Assembly (NCBI GenBank): GCA_965206365.1
Contig: CBDBJL010000029.1
Span: forward strand, 1-34,127
From: CBDBJL01 sp965206365
Lineage (GTDB): Bacteria; Pseudomonadota; Alphaproteobacteria; JABAAW01; JAHZMA01
DNA: 34,127 nt
Direction: 5' to 3'
The notes beneath the pieces are model-generated. The model had not been told where the DNA came from and did no database searches. It saw only the letters and a list, made by a program, of their open reading frames with translations. Of this stretch, positions 1-8,275 are shown in pieces; the stretch's first letter is position 1, and each line of letters begins with the position of its first letter. A program made the position numbers and the translations under genes.

Positions 1-1131
1 AGAACTGTTACTTATGAAGAAACAATTGCGATGATTGATCTTTTAATCGAATATGGCGCTGATGTGAATGTGAAAGGTGAAGGTGGAAAAACGCCTTTAT
101 ATTATGCCGATAATGCTGAAATTACCAAATTATTGCTGGATTTCGGGGCGGATGTGAATGCCAAAAATTTACTTGGAGACACGCCCTTGCGTCATGCCCG
201 CGATGCTGAGATTACGAAATTACTGATAGATGCGGGGGCGGATGTTAATGTCAAAAATATTTGGGGAAGCACGCCCTTGCATTGGGCAAAAAATGCTGAA
301 ATTACCAAATTATTGCTGGATGCCGGGGCGGATGCAACTGCCCGTGATGATGATGGAGATACGCCCTTGTATCATGCCCGCGATGCTGAAATCACTAGGT
401 TTTTGCTGGATGCCGGGGCGAATGTTAATGTCAAAAATAATTGGGGAAAAACGCCTTTATATTATGCCGATAATGCTGAAATTACCAAATTATTGCTGGA
501 TTTCGGGGCGGATGTGAATGCCAAAAATTTCTTTGGAGACGCGCCCTTAAATAATGCCGGCGATGCTGAAATCATCAAGCTGTTACTAGATGCTGGGGCA
601 GATGTGAATGTAAAAACTAAGAATGGAGAAACACCCTTGCATAATGCCGGCGATGCTGAGAGTATCAAGCTTTTATTAGATGCCGGAGCAGATATTGATG
701 CCCGTGATAGTGTTAACGGAAAAACGCCTCTGCGTAAGGCAACGTATGATGCCAATATTCCCCTTGTTCAATCTTTATTAGAAGCAGGTGCGGATCCCAA
801 TATTCAGGATCAAGATGGGAGAACAGCTTTTTTATATGCAGCGTTTATTGGAAAATGTCAGGTTAGTTATAATGGCCATTTTTTGACACCGGAGGAGGAA
901 GCGGCTATTGATTATGAGGCGGATAAAGCTGAATCAATAGCCAGCATTGCCACTGGCATTGCGATGATGAAATTATTACTTGAATATGGTGCCGATCCGC
1001 ATATTATCGATGCTGATGGTGGTGGTGCACATTACATGACAGATGTTGATGAAATTCATGATTATGTATATTCATTGGGTGTGATAGCGCATAAATATAA
1101 AGAATATGGAGGGGAATCTCAACCCTGTTAA
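1..1131 (+). CDS. Ankyrin-repeat protein, 5' end outside the window
   Basis: The frame is open from base 1 and already encodes repeat-like sequence before the first ATG at 31, so the gene starts upstream; 376 residues are visible. It is a solenoid of ankyrin repeats (G-x-TPL ... LLLDAGADVN signatures), a fold used for protein-protein binding. The copies recur every 90 bp exactly (the codons for Ala-Glu fall at 115, 205, 295, 385, 475, 565 and 655). Each unit is therefore 30 residues, three short of the usual 33, with the turn between the two helices shortened to about ARDAEI. Bases 85-170 and 445-530 are identical, a sign of recent duplication or gene conversion. Towards the C-terminus a Glu-rich insert of roughly 35 residues (about 850-960) splits one repeat. 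No signal peptide or catalytic domain is visible in this part. Such proteins are common in host-associated bacteria as candidate effectors, but nothing here shows secretion. The TAA stop is at 1129-1131. Confidence 0.9.
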   Translation, partial: RTVTYEETIAMIDLLIEYGADVNVKGEGGKTPLYYADNAEITKLLLDFGADVNAKNLLGDTPLRHARDAEITKLLIDAGADVNVKNIWGSTPLHWAKNAEITKLLLDAGADATARDDDGDTPLYHARDAEITRFLLDAGANVNVKNNWGKTPLYYADNAEITKLLLDFGADVNAKNFFGDAPLNNAGDAEIIKLLLDAGADVNVKTKNGETPLHNAGDAESIKLLLDAGADIDARDSVNGKTPLRKATYDANIPLVQSLLEAGADPNIQDQDGRTAFLYAAFIGKCQVSYNGHFLTPEEEAAIDYEADKAESIASIATGIAMMKLLLEYGADPHIIDADGGGAHYMTDVDEIHDYVYSLGVIAHKYKEYGGESQPC

Positions 1132-1309
1132 ATAACCTTTATGCTTGCATGAGCCAAAAAAACGAAATATAAAAAAGCTTGCCATCTTGAAGCTTAATTA
1201 ACATTAGGTGGCGGTTACAGATGTGGTGGAAGGAGCTTCGTTGCCATTGATTGTGGGTTTGCAATTTTTATCCTTCATATCCTTCATTTTTTATAGGGAT
1301 TAACCTTTC

Positions 1310-2287
1310 ATGGCAATTTTACTAAATTATCACGGATGTGATAATAAAATTTGGCAAACAAGATTGCAATCTCTCTTGCCTGATTTACCCATTAATATCT
1401 TCCCCGATATTGCGGATATTACTGCCATTCGCTATGCTATTTTATGGGATCATCCCAAAGGCGATTTGTGTCGTTACCCTAATTTACGCGCGATATTTTC
1501 ACTTGGCGCTGGGCTTGATGGTTTTTTAGAGGATCCGCAATTGCCAAACGTTCCGCTTGTTCCCATCCATGATCCCAGCGCGATGCATGATATGGCAATG
1601 CATGCCCTCCATTGGGGGGTGCATTTTCAACGGGGTTATTATCGCTATTATACCCTGCAACAGCAACAAATCTGGCAAGCTCTACCCTATAAACCAACAC
1701 GCGATTTCAAAATAGGAATCTTAGGATTAGGCCGCATTGCCAGCCATATTGCGAAAACCTTTATCGAAGCCGGCTATCCTGTGCAAGCTTGGGTGCGTAG
1801 TTTCAAAACCGGGCAAGCGATCCATAAAGAAATCCAACAATTTTATCCTCTTGCAAATACCGCTTCAAAGGCAGATCCACAACTTAAAAAATTCTTGCAA
1901 GATTTAGATTTATTGATTAACTGCCTGCCACTTACACCACTCACTCAGAATTTTATTAATGCCGACTTCCTTGCGATAATACCAAAAAATTGCTTTTTGC
2001 TCAATGTTAGCCGTGGCAAAATTATTGATGAAGCTGCTTTAATTGCAACATTACAATCCGGACATTTGGCGGGCGTGGCATTAGATGTTACCCAAACCGA
2101 GCCTTTGCCAGAAACCAGCCCCTTATGGCAACAGGAAAATTGTTTTATTACCCCGCATATTTCGGGAAATATTGACCTCATCACTGCCAGCGAAATCTTA
2201 GCCGAAAATATCACAAGGCTAGAGCAAGGGAAACTGCCACGCCAAATTTTTGATCGCGTTCAAGAGCAGCTGATTTTTCATGATTAG
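1310..2287 (+). CDS. ghrA: 2-hydroxyacid dehydrogenase, glyoxylate/hydroxypyruvate reductase A type
   Basis: This 325-residue protein fits the GhrA branch of D-2-hydroxyacid dehydrogenases (E. coli GhrA is about 312), which reduce glyoxylate and hydroxypyruvate with NAD(P)H in the cytoplasm. Visible marks are the GhrA-like SLGAGLDGFL segment in the substrate domain (about residues 64-73), the Rossmann loop GILGLGRIA (about 136-144), and the catalytic triad Arg235 (NVSRGK), Glu264 (TEPLP) and His283 (ITPHISG). The start is ATG 1310, with only a weak AGGGA upstream. It stands alone, about 180 bp after the ankyrin gene and with about 1 kb of decayed sequence behind it. It lies upstream of the oxo-acid/aldehyde gene cluster on the same strand, so a metabolic link is possible but not shown. 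Exact substrate is uncertain within the family. Confidence 0.85.
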   Translation: MAILLNYHGCDNKIWQTRLQSLLPDLPINIFPDIADITAIRYAILWDHPKGDLCRYPNLRAIFSLGAGLDGFLEDPQLPNVPLVPIHDPSAMHDMAMHALHWGVHFQRGYYRYYTLQQQQIWQALPYKPTRDFKIGILGLGRIASHIAKTFIEAGYPVQAWVRSFKTGQAIHKEIQQFYPLANTASKADPQLKKFLQDLDLLINCLPLTPLTQNFINADFLAIIPKNCFLLNVSRGKIIDEAALIATLQSGHLAGVALDVTQTEPLPETSPLWQQENCFITPHISGNIDLITASEILAENITRLEQGKLPRQIFDRVQEQLIFHD

Positions 2288-2288
2288 C

Positions 2289-2612
2289 TCAATAAATACA
2301 ACACGCACATGGCTTTGTTGATTGCCTTTTTGCAATATGATCCTTTACGCTACCATTACTTCTCGGAATAGATTTCGCTTTCGCAAAATTATCTTGCATC
2401 TTCTTTATTTTGTTACTATTCCCCAAATTTGGTCCTGATTTTATCGAAACAAGATATTTTACATGATCTTGAAACATTTTAAATTTTCTTTGTTTCGTAA
2501 AATACAATAGCCTTTCCCACGAATCTCTAAACCTACTAGGCCATTTCCCTCGATAACAATTTTTATGCCACATATATTCTTCTGCCCAGAACCAACCTCG
2601 TCAAAATCTTCT
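2289..2612 (-). pseudogene. Remnant of a DNA methyltransferase gene
   Basis: The minus strand reads GWFWAEEYMWHKN followed by KWPSRFRDSWERLLYFTKQ and KFKMFQDHVK. From memory this matches the segment of bacterial DNA (amino-N6/N4) methyltransferases that reads W-x-E-E-Y-x-W-x-K ... RFRDSWERLLxFTK. The homologous frame is closed upstream by a TGA just before GWFW, and it lacks both the SAM-binding FxGxG and the DPPY/SPPY catalytic motif. After about residue 55 of the 94-residue ATG-initiated ORF (2289-2573) I no longer recognise the family. I therefore read this as an internal fragment of a decayed restriction-modification gene rather than a working small protein. A second, unrelated R-M remnant lies at 17440-18688. 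Confidence 0.5.
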
Positions 2613-2869
2613 TAATTTAACTTCGTATCCGCGTGCCTTTACTATTGCAGACCCCAGAAAACACAATCTTTCTACACAGATAAACTCACCCCTAATCTAA
2701 TTTTATCAATGCATATTCTAAATCAATCATTTTTAAGGCTTAGTGATAATTTTTGAAATCCACTGAAAATATTCACACGAAACCTACAGCTCGATAAACA
2801 ATAAATCTAGATGAAGAAATCTTCACGTAAAATTCAAAAAGCCACCTGCCTCACTGTCAAATAGAATGC

Positions 2870-3088
2870 CTAGTTGATTAAAATTTTGCTTGATTGAAGA
2901 GTGTGTGGACATAGAAACGGTGCCTTTATTGTCGCTGCAGTTTTCATTCCCATACATTCATAATAACAGATTTTATAAAATGAATTTGTTTCTTCCGATT
3001 TGTAAAAACAAACATTGGCAAATGCACTATAAGATGGCATAATGATTATGCTTAAAATGATGTATAATGTTCGAATTGTTTTTTTCAT
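2870..3088 (-). CDS. Small secreted cysteine-containing protein
   Basis: A 72-residue ORF with a textbook signal peptide: MKKTIR, a hydrophobic core (LYIILSIIIM), then a cleavage-like SAFA/N site around residue 24. The predicted mature part is about 48 residues and has four Cys (C-x13-C-x3-C-x13-C), centred on KICYYECMG and ending in a LCPHTL motif. This suggests a disulfide-bonded or metal-binding mini-protein in the periplasm. Start ATG at 3088 is preceded by GGAAAGGAAATTTT, a good ribosome-binding site at proper distance, which supports expression. I recall short proteobacterial and phage-associated hypothetical proteins with a KICYYxC motif but know of no function. It is transcribed away from the aldehyde dehydrogenase gene, so the AT-rich 3089-3331 gap must hold both promoters. 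Confidence 0.65.
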   Translation of the reverse strand: MKKTIRTLYIILSIIIMPSYSAFANVCFYKSEETNSFYKICYYECMGMKTAATIKAPFLCPHTLQSSKILIN

Positions 3089-3331
3089 AAAATTTCCTTT
3101 CCAATTCTTAAAATATCCTTACAAAAATGTGCCAGATTTCAACAAGCATTTCCGCAAGTGTTTTTATGTTATTCTATCAAGAATATCGTGACCTTTATAA
3201 ATATAAAATGACCCATAAAAATTACAAGCAAGTTTGCCAAAAATATTTCTGGCATCCTAATATATCTATTGCCAATGCCAAATAAAGCGATTATCATATT
3301 TTTTTACCAAAATTTCAAGGAGAATATCAGC

Positions 3332-4795
3332 ATGAACCAACTTACACAACCCCCGGGTTGTAATTATATTGCCGGTACATGGGTGCAAGGCGAAGATGAG
3401 ATTGCCAATATTAACCCGTCTGATATTTCCGATATTATTGGTAAATACGCACAAATTAGTGCATCACAGATCAATGATGCGATTGCCAGCGCGAAGATTG
3501 CCCAAAGAGAATGGCAAAAATCTCCGATTGAACAACGTTATAATGCGCTGATGAATATTGGCAATGAGTTAATGGCACGTAGCCAAGAATTAGGCACGTT
3601 ATTAGCCCGTGAAGAGGGAAAAACCATTGCTGAAGGCACAGGTGAAGTTTTTCGCTCAGGGCAATTTTTTACGTATAATGCTGCTGAAACTTTGCGTCAG
3701 ATTGGTGAAAATGCTGATAGTGTGCGTCCGAATATTGAAATTGACATTCGCCGTGAACCTGTTGGATTGGTTGGCATTATCAGCCCATGGAATTTCCCAA
3801 TGGCAACGGCTGCATGGAAAATTGCCCCCGCCTTGGCATTTGGCAATGCGGTTTTATGGAAACCTGCTAATTTAGTCCCGGCTTCTGCAGTTGCCCTTAC
3901 CGAAATTATTTCTCGGCAGGATTTGCCGAAAGGACTGTTTAATTTGCTGATGGGTCCAGGAAGCAAGGTGGGAGATAAATTATCTAGCCATCCTGATATT
4001 GGCGCGATTAGTTTTACCGGCTCGGTTGATGTTGGTAGGCAAATTGCCGCAAATGCTGTTCAAAATTTTACCAAAATACAGCTGGAGATGGGCTCTAAAA
4101 ACGCTTTAGCGATCATGGATGATGCTGATTTAGAGATCGCTGTTTCTTGCGCACTTGGTGGGGCTTTTGGCTCAGCCGGACAAAAATGTACCGCATCTTC
4201 ACGATTGGTTGTTCATAGCAAAATTCACGATGCTTTTGTCGAAAAATTGGTAGCTGGTGCCAAAGCCATGGTGATTGACCATGCCCTGAAAGAAGGCACA
4301 CAGATCGGACCTGTGGTTTCTGAAACTCAATTAATGGAAAATCTTGCCAATATCAAACGAATTGAAGCCTGTGGTGGCAACCGATTATGTGGTGGCAATC
4401 GGTTAGAACGAGAAACTGAGGGTTATTATATGGATCCTGCCGTATTTATCGACACCCAAAATGATTGGCCGGTTAATCGTGAAGAATTATTCGCCCCGAT
4501 TGCTTGCGTTATAAAAGTGGATTCCTACGATGAAGCCTTAAACACAGTTAATGATACCCATTTTGGTTTGGCAAGTGGTATTATTACCAATAATTTAGCG
4601 CGAACAACAGATTTTCGGCGCAATGCAAAAACCGGATGTGTTATGGTGAATTTACCCACAGCTGGTACCGATTACCACGTTCCGTTTGGCGGGCGCGGGC
4701 ACAGCTCGTACGGCCCACGAGAACAAGGACAGTATGCCAAAGAATTTTATACCATTATCAAAACAGTTTATATGAAATCAGGTTCCCCTGAATGA
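3332..4795 (+). CDS. NAD(P)-dependent aldehyde dehydrogenase (2-oxoglutarate-semialdehyde-like)
   Basis: Oxidises an aldehyde to its acid in the cytoplasm. I chose ATG 3332 (487 residues) because AAGGAG lies at 3317-3322; the in-frame ATG at 3269 would add 21 unconserved residues and has no such site. All catalytic elements of the superfamily are present: Asn154 in SPWNFP, Lys177 in LWKPAN, general base Glu252 in LEMGSKN and nucleophile Cys286 in GSAGQKCTASSR. The SxGQKCTA form is what I associate with 2-oxoglutaric-semialdehyde dehydrogenases, but substrate cannot be read from sequence. A short tandem Gly-rich duplication (ACGGNRLCGGNRL) sits around residue 347. Its stop overlaps the next start (ATGA), so it is the first gene of a coupled operon with the dipeptidase-like gene. 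Confidence 0.88.
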   Translation: MNQLTQPPGCNYIAGTWVQGEDEIANINPSDISDIIGKYAQISASQINDAIASAKIAQREWQKSPIEQRYNALMNIGNELMARSQELGTLLAREEGKTIAEGTGEVFRSGQFFTYNAAETLRQIGENADSVRPNIEIDIRREPVGLVGIISPWNFPMATAAWKIAPALAFGNAVLWKPANLVPASAVALTEIISRQDLPKGLFNLLMGPGSKVGDKLSSHPDIGAISFTGSVDVGRQIAANAVQNFTKIQLEMGSKNALAIMDDADLEIAVSCALGGAFGSAGQKCTASSRLVVHSKIHDAFVEKLVAGAKAMVIDHALKEGTQIGPVVSETQLMENLANIKRIEACGGNRLCGGNRLERETEGYYMDPAVFIDTQNDWPVNREELFAPIACVIKVDSYDEALNTVNDTHFGLASGIITNNLARTTDFRRNAKTGCVMVNLPTAGTDYHVPFGGRGHSSYGPREQGQYAKEFYTIIKTVYMKSGSPE

Positions 4796-5787
4796 ATCTA
4801 AAATCACCCTCACATTACCGAATTGATGGGCTTCAATATGCGAATTGGTCAGAGCAGATCTTTCAGCAAATGCGCGCAGGTGGGGTAGATGCCATTCATG
4901 TTACCATTGCCTATCACGAAGATTTTCAGGAAATGGTACAAAATATTATCCGTTGGAATCGCTGGTTTGAAGAATTTCCCGATTTAATTTTTCAAGGCTT
5001 TACTGCCGATGATGTTACCAAGGCGCGTGAAACGCACCGCACCGCAATTTTCTTTGGTTTTCAAACACCAGCCCCAATTGAAGCCGATATTGGGTTGGTA
5101 GAAATTGTGCATCGTTTGGGAGCTCGCTTTATGCAATTAACCTATAACAACCAATCATTGCTGGCAACAGGTTGTTATGAGACAGAAGATCCAGGCATTA
5201 CGCGCATGGGTCGTGAGGTGATTATCGAGATGAACCGCGTTGGTTTGGTTGTGGATATGAGCCATTCTGCCCAGCGCTCTACTCTTGAAGCCATTGAGAT
5301 TTCCACCCGCCCTATTGTCATCACTCATGCCAATCCTAGTTTTTGGGCGCCGGCAAGACGCAATAAATCTAATGAGGTGATTCAAGCTTTGGTTGCAAAA
5401 GGCGGTATGATTGGGTTTTCACTCTATCCACACCATATCAAGAATAAAAGTGATTGTACGCTTGAAAGTTTTTGCCTGATGGTGAAGCAAATGCGTGATT
5501 GGGTGGGAATAGATTGCCTTGGAATTGGAACTGATTTATGCCAAAATCAACCGGATCATATTGTTGATTGGATGCGCGCCGGGCGCTGGACCAAAGGCAA
5601 AGATTATGGGGAAGGTTCTGCAGAAAATCCGGGATTCCCACCCATGCCTAGTTTTTTTCAAGATAATCGCCATTTTACGAATATCGAAAAGGGGCTTGCC
5701 CAACAAGGGTTAACCGCAGAAGAAATTGGGAAGTTTATGGGTGATAATTGGTTCAATTTTTTCAAAAATAATTTCACGCGCCAATAA
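4792..5787 (+). CDS. M19 membrane-dipeptidase-family metallohydrolase
   Basis: A 331-residue member of the renal/membrane dipeptidase (peptidase M19, COG2355) family. Typical landmarks are FMQLTYNNQSLLATG, the VVDMSHSAQRSTLEAIE block carrying one metal His, IVITHANP carrying the next, and GIGTD for the late Asp. The usual N-terminal metal motif DGHxD reads IDGLQYANW here, so the first His-x-Asp pair is absent. I recall this IDGLQ start in a distinct subfamily of bacterial M19 proteins, so the change is probably ancestral. It may mean altered metal binding or a non-dipeptide substrate. Despite the family name there is no signal peptide or membrane helix, so it is cytoplasmic. ATG 4792 overlaps the aldehyde dehydrogenase stop by 4 bp, implying translational coupling. 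Confidence 0.85.
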   Translation: MNLKSPSHYRIDGLQYANWSEQIFQQMRAGGVDAIHVTIAYHEDFQEMVQNIIRWNRWFEEFPDLIFQGFTADDVTKARETHRTAIFFGFQTPAPIEADIGLVEIVHRLGARFMQLTYNNQSLLATGCYETEDPGITRMGREVIIEMNRVGLVVDMSHSAQRSTLEAIEISTRPIVITHANPSFWAPARRNKSNEVIQALVAKGGMIGFSLYPHHIKNKSDCTLESFCLMVKQMRDWVGIDCLGIGTDLCQNQPDHIVDWMRAGRWTKGKDYGEGSAENPGFPPMPSFFQDNRHFTNIEKGLAQQGLTAEEIGKFMGDNWFNFFKNNFTRQ

Positions 5788-5827
5788 AAACGCATTAAGT
5801 GTAGAAAAGCAACCCAAAGGAACAATA

Positions 5828-7528
5828 ATGGCGCAACAAAATAGCAAAACCAAAATCCCACTACGCCCACCAGAATTTGTGATGCGACTTGCGCGAATTG
5901 GTTCATTTCATCAATCTCGCCTCTCTTTTATGCGTACCTTGCTACAAAGGCTAGAAAGTGAGAAATGGCAATTTGAACGAAGCCTTTGGGAAATTGATAA
6001 AAATGGCGTTGGGCAAGCGGTTTACCAGGCCCAAGGGCCGAATAACACCTATTCCCTTGTGGCTTTTGCGCATGATTTGCCCGATTCCATGCGCTCTGAT
6101 CGTGTAATTGCAACAGCGTGGGATGCTACCTTTACTTTGTTTGATGGCATTCCCACCCAAGATGATTTGGCTCGCCTTGCCAAAAATGTTCCCTATCAAG
6201 AGGCGGGCAGAATTAGCGATCAAGAATTATCTCTCTCACGTGCCAACCGCTCGGTTCGGCTTTGGGATTATGTGTTGGAATGCCTTGCCAATGGGAAACA
6301 ACCCGATAAAGCTGAAATTTTACAAGTTGGTTATTTAATGCGGACCTCCGCAGTCTATGGCTCTAGTAAATTTGGTTCTGCCGACCGCCTAACTTTAGCG
6401 AAACGCAACTTAATGTCAGGTCCATTTTGTGTTGAATTGTTAAGCGTTTTTTTAACGCGTGCTTTTGTTTTAGATTTGGTTGAACAAATGGCTGTGTATA
6501 AAGGCGGAAGCAAGGCGGTCAAGCTGGAGCCTAAACTGCGACGAATCTTTGGCATTGGGAATTCTACAGGGCTGGGGATGGCACCTTATTTGATTAACCA
6601 TCCAACATTAATTAATAATTGGGTTTTGGCACGCGAAAAAGGATTGGCAAGAATCCGCTCCTTAAAAACTCTTAGCATTGCCAATATCGATACCCTCAAT
6701 CATTTTTCTCGGCGCGCCGAAATTTGTGCCCATCAAGCCAATTCGATGCATCCAATTCAAATTACAAAAAATAATAATTTGCGCAATGATTTGGCAAAAC
6801 TTAATCTCTATCTTGCTAAGCATAATTTTGCTCAATCCCGCCCCTTAAACCAACTCTATCTTTGGGGGCAAAAAAACCTATCCCTTGAAGGGCAAGAACA
6901 GTTAGTTTCATTGTTGCTAGAACCCTTCCCGGAATTAATCGATAACCTTGCCCATGAAATGGCATCCAATGAATATAAAGCCTTTTTTATCGATGGTAGT
7001 ATGAAACTAAAAGAATTAAAAAAAATCTTAAATCAACATTTCGCTTGGACCAAAAAAATTAATTTTACCAAGCCGGAAAATCGAGCACGTTTCTGGTATG
7101 TCTCGGAAGAGAAATTAGAGCCCCGCCTGGGCGAAAGATTTCAAGAAAATGGTGCTGAGTTAGAATTACCCTTGAAGGTGGGTTATGACATTACACTTTT
7201 GCTACAAGATCTTGCCAATTACAAAGAACAACAAACTTTGGCGGTTTTCTTGAATAAAATGCCTCAACATCGGCATATTATTCGACGCATTCAGATGGCA
7301 CCTAACTATCCCTATAGTGAAATCCAAGACAATTTAATTGCTGATGAGATGTTACCCATTCATTTGTTACGCTGTAAATTATCCTTTTTTGGAGCAACAC
7401 AATTTGACCCCAAATCTGATCGTTGGCTTAGAATTTGTATGTATCAAAATGCCCCTTTCCCGCACGAGCTTACCGCAACATCGGTAACGGATTGGGTATA
7501 CCCACCCCTACAGGCAGTGCGATGTTAG
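5828..7528 (+). CDS. Conserved-looking protein of unknown function in the catabolic operon
   Basis: A 566-residue soluble protein I cannot assign to a named family. Start ATG 5828 is preceded by AAAGGA at 5815-5820; the frame is open back to 5726, inside the dipeptidase gene, but without a site. No signal peptide, membrane helix, Walker motif or obvious metal cluster is visible. The N-terminal half (about 1-200) has alternating helices with segments such as SRANRSVRLWDYVLE and GYLMRTSAVYGSSKFG, followed by a basic stretch. The C-terminal third is mixed alpha/beta. It is 40 bp behind the M19 gene and overlaps DUF3726 by 7 bp, so it belongs to the same transcript and presumably the same pathway. 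Its size and position make it a candidate for the unknown key enzyme or scaffold of this cluster; that is inference only. Confidence 0.8.
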   Translation: MAQQNSKTKIPLRPPEFVMRLARIGSFHQSRLSFMRTLLQRLESEKWQFERSLWEIDKNGVGQAVYQAQGPNNTYSLVAFAHDLPDSMRSDRVIATAWDATFTLFDGIPTQDDLARLAKNVPYQEAGRISDQELSLSRANRSVRLWDYVLECLANGKQPDKAEILQVGYLMRTSAVYGSSKFGSADRLTLAKRNLMSGPFCVELLSVFLTRAFVLDLVEQMAVYKGGSKAVKLEPKLRRIFGIGNSTGLGMAPYLINHPTLINNWVLAREKGLARIRSLKTLSIANIDTLNHFSRRAEICAHQANSMHPIQITKNNNLRNDLAKLNLYLAKHNFAQSRPLNQLYLWGQKNLSLEGQEQLVSLLLEPFPELIDNLAHEMASNEYKAFFIDGSMKLKELKKILNQHFAWTKKINFTKPENRARFWYVSEEKLEPRLGERFQENGAELELPLKVGYDITLLLQDLANYKEQQTLAVFLNKMPQHRHIIRRIQMAPNYPYSEIQDNLIADEMLPIHLLRCKLSFFGATQFDPKSDRWLRICMYQNAPFPHELTATSVTDWVYPPLQAVRC

Positions 7529-8253
7529 AAAAACCTTTCCTACCCACAACCGAGCCTAATCTTACGCGTGAATCTGTGTATTTTGCGTTGGGGGAAATTG
7601 ATGCTTTATGCAAAAAGGCCGCACGTGGTGCCGGTTTTTCTTGGGGTTTGGCAGAAGAAGCCGGGCAGGCAACCCGTTGGCTTAGTGCCTATCATCTGCC
7701 CAGCTGTGAGATTTTGGCAAAAATTTTACCTACCTTAAATCCACTGTATTTAGAAAGCAAAGCCCCGATTCTTGATATTCGTAACAATGAATATCATATC
7801 TATTGTCGTGGTAATAGCTTATGCCCAATTATGAGCGGGGCAACGATCAGTGATTTTACCTATATCTTACAAGCAGGCTATAAAATTATCACATCTGTGA
7901 TCGATTACCCACTTTTTATTGTGCCTTTTTTAGGGCGTGCTGCAGAAAATTTACAGCAAAACTTAAAGATTCAAATGGTAGATACTGAACTTATTCTTAC
8001 ACCGCTGGGGCTTGGTATTGATGGCACTGATTTTCACTCATTAACGCAATCTTCTCTTGAGAAAACAGAAACTTTGATTTGTACATTTACCCAACAACAA
8101 CCGAAAAATTTAATTCAACCTGAATTGAAAGCCTGCCCAATCTATTGCGAATCCTGGAAAATTCTTACCAAATTTTATATGAAAACCACCGTACCCGAAA
8201 ATGACATCTCGCGCCTTACCGGTGCTGGTGCGGGCATAAATGACAATGATTAA
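7522..8253 (+). CDS. DUF3726-family protein
   Basis: A 243-residue protein whose N-terminus (ALGEIDALCKKAARGAGFS, then WGLAEEAGQATRWL) is what I know as the signature of DUF3726, a short alphaproteobacterial family of unknown biochemistry. I start it at ATG 7522, which overlaps the previous stop in ATGTTAG. The frame is open to 7435, but that extension lies wholly within the upstream gene. Cysteines and a GAxI segment near residue 110 are seen but no catalytic motif can be named. Overlap with the 566-residue gene and a 22-bp gap to the Ldh-type dehydrogenase place it in the middle of the operon. Family call rests on memory of the motif, not on a search. Confidence 0.75.
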   Translation: MLEKPFLPTTEPNLTRESVYFALGEIDALCKKAARGAGFSWGLAEEAGQATRWLSAYHLPSCEILAKILPTLNPLYLESKAPILDIRNNEYHIYCRGNSLCPIMSGATISDFTYILQAGYKIITSVIDYPLFIVPFLGRAAENLQQNLKIQMVDTELILTPLGLGIDGTDFHSLTQSSLEKTETLICTFTQQQPKNLIQPELKACPIYCESWKILTKFYMKTTVPENDISRLTGAGAGINDND

Positions 8254-8275
8254 ACATAAAAAAGGAATCTAATCA

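Noticed and set aside
462..755. 97-residue minus-strand ORF
   Set aside because: Mirror of the ankyrin repeats; its periodicity comes from the coding strand.
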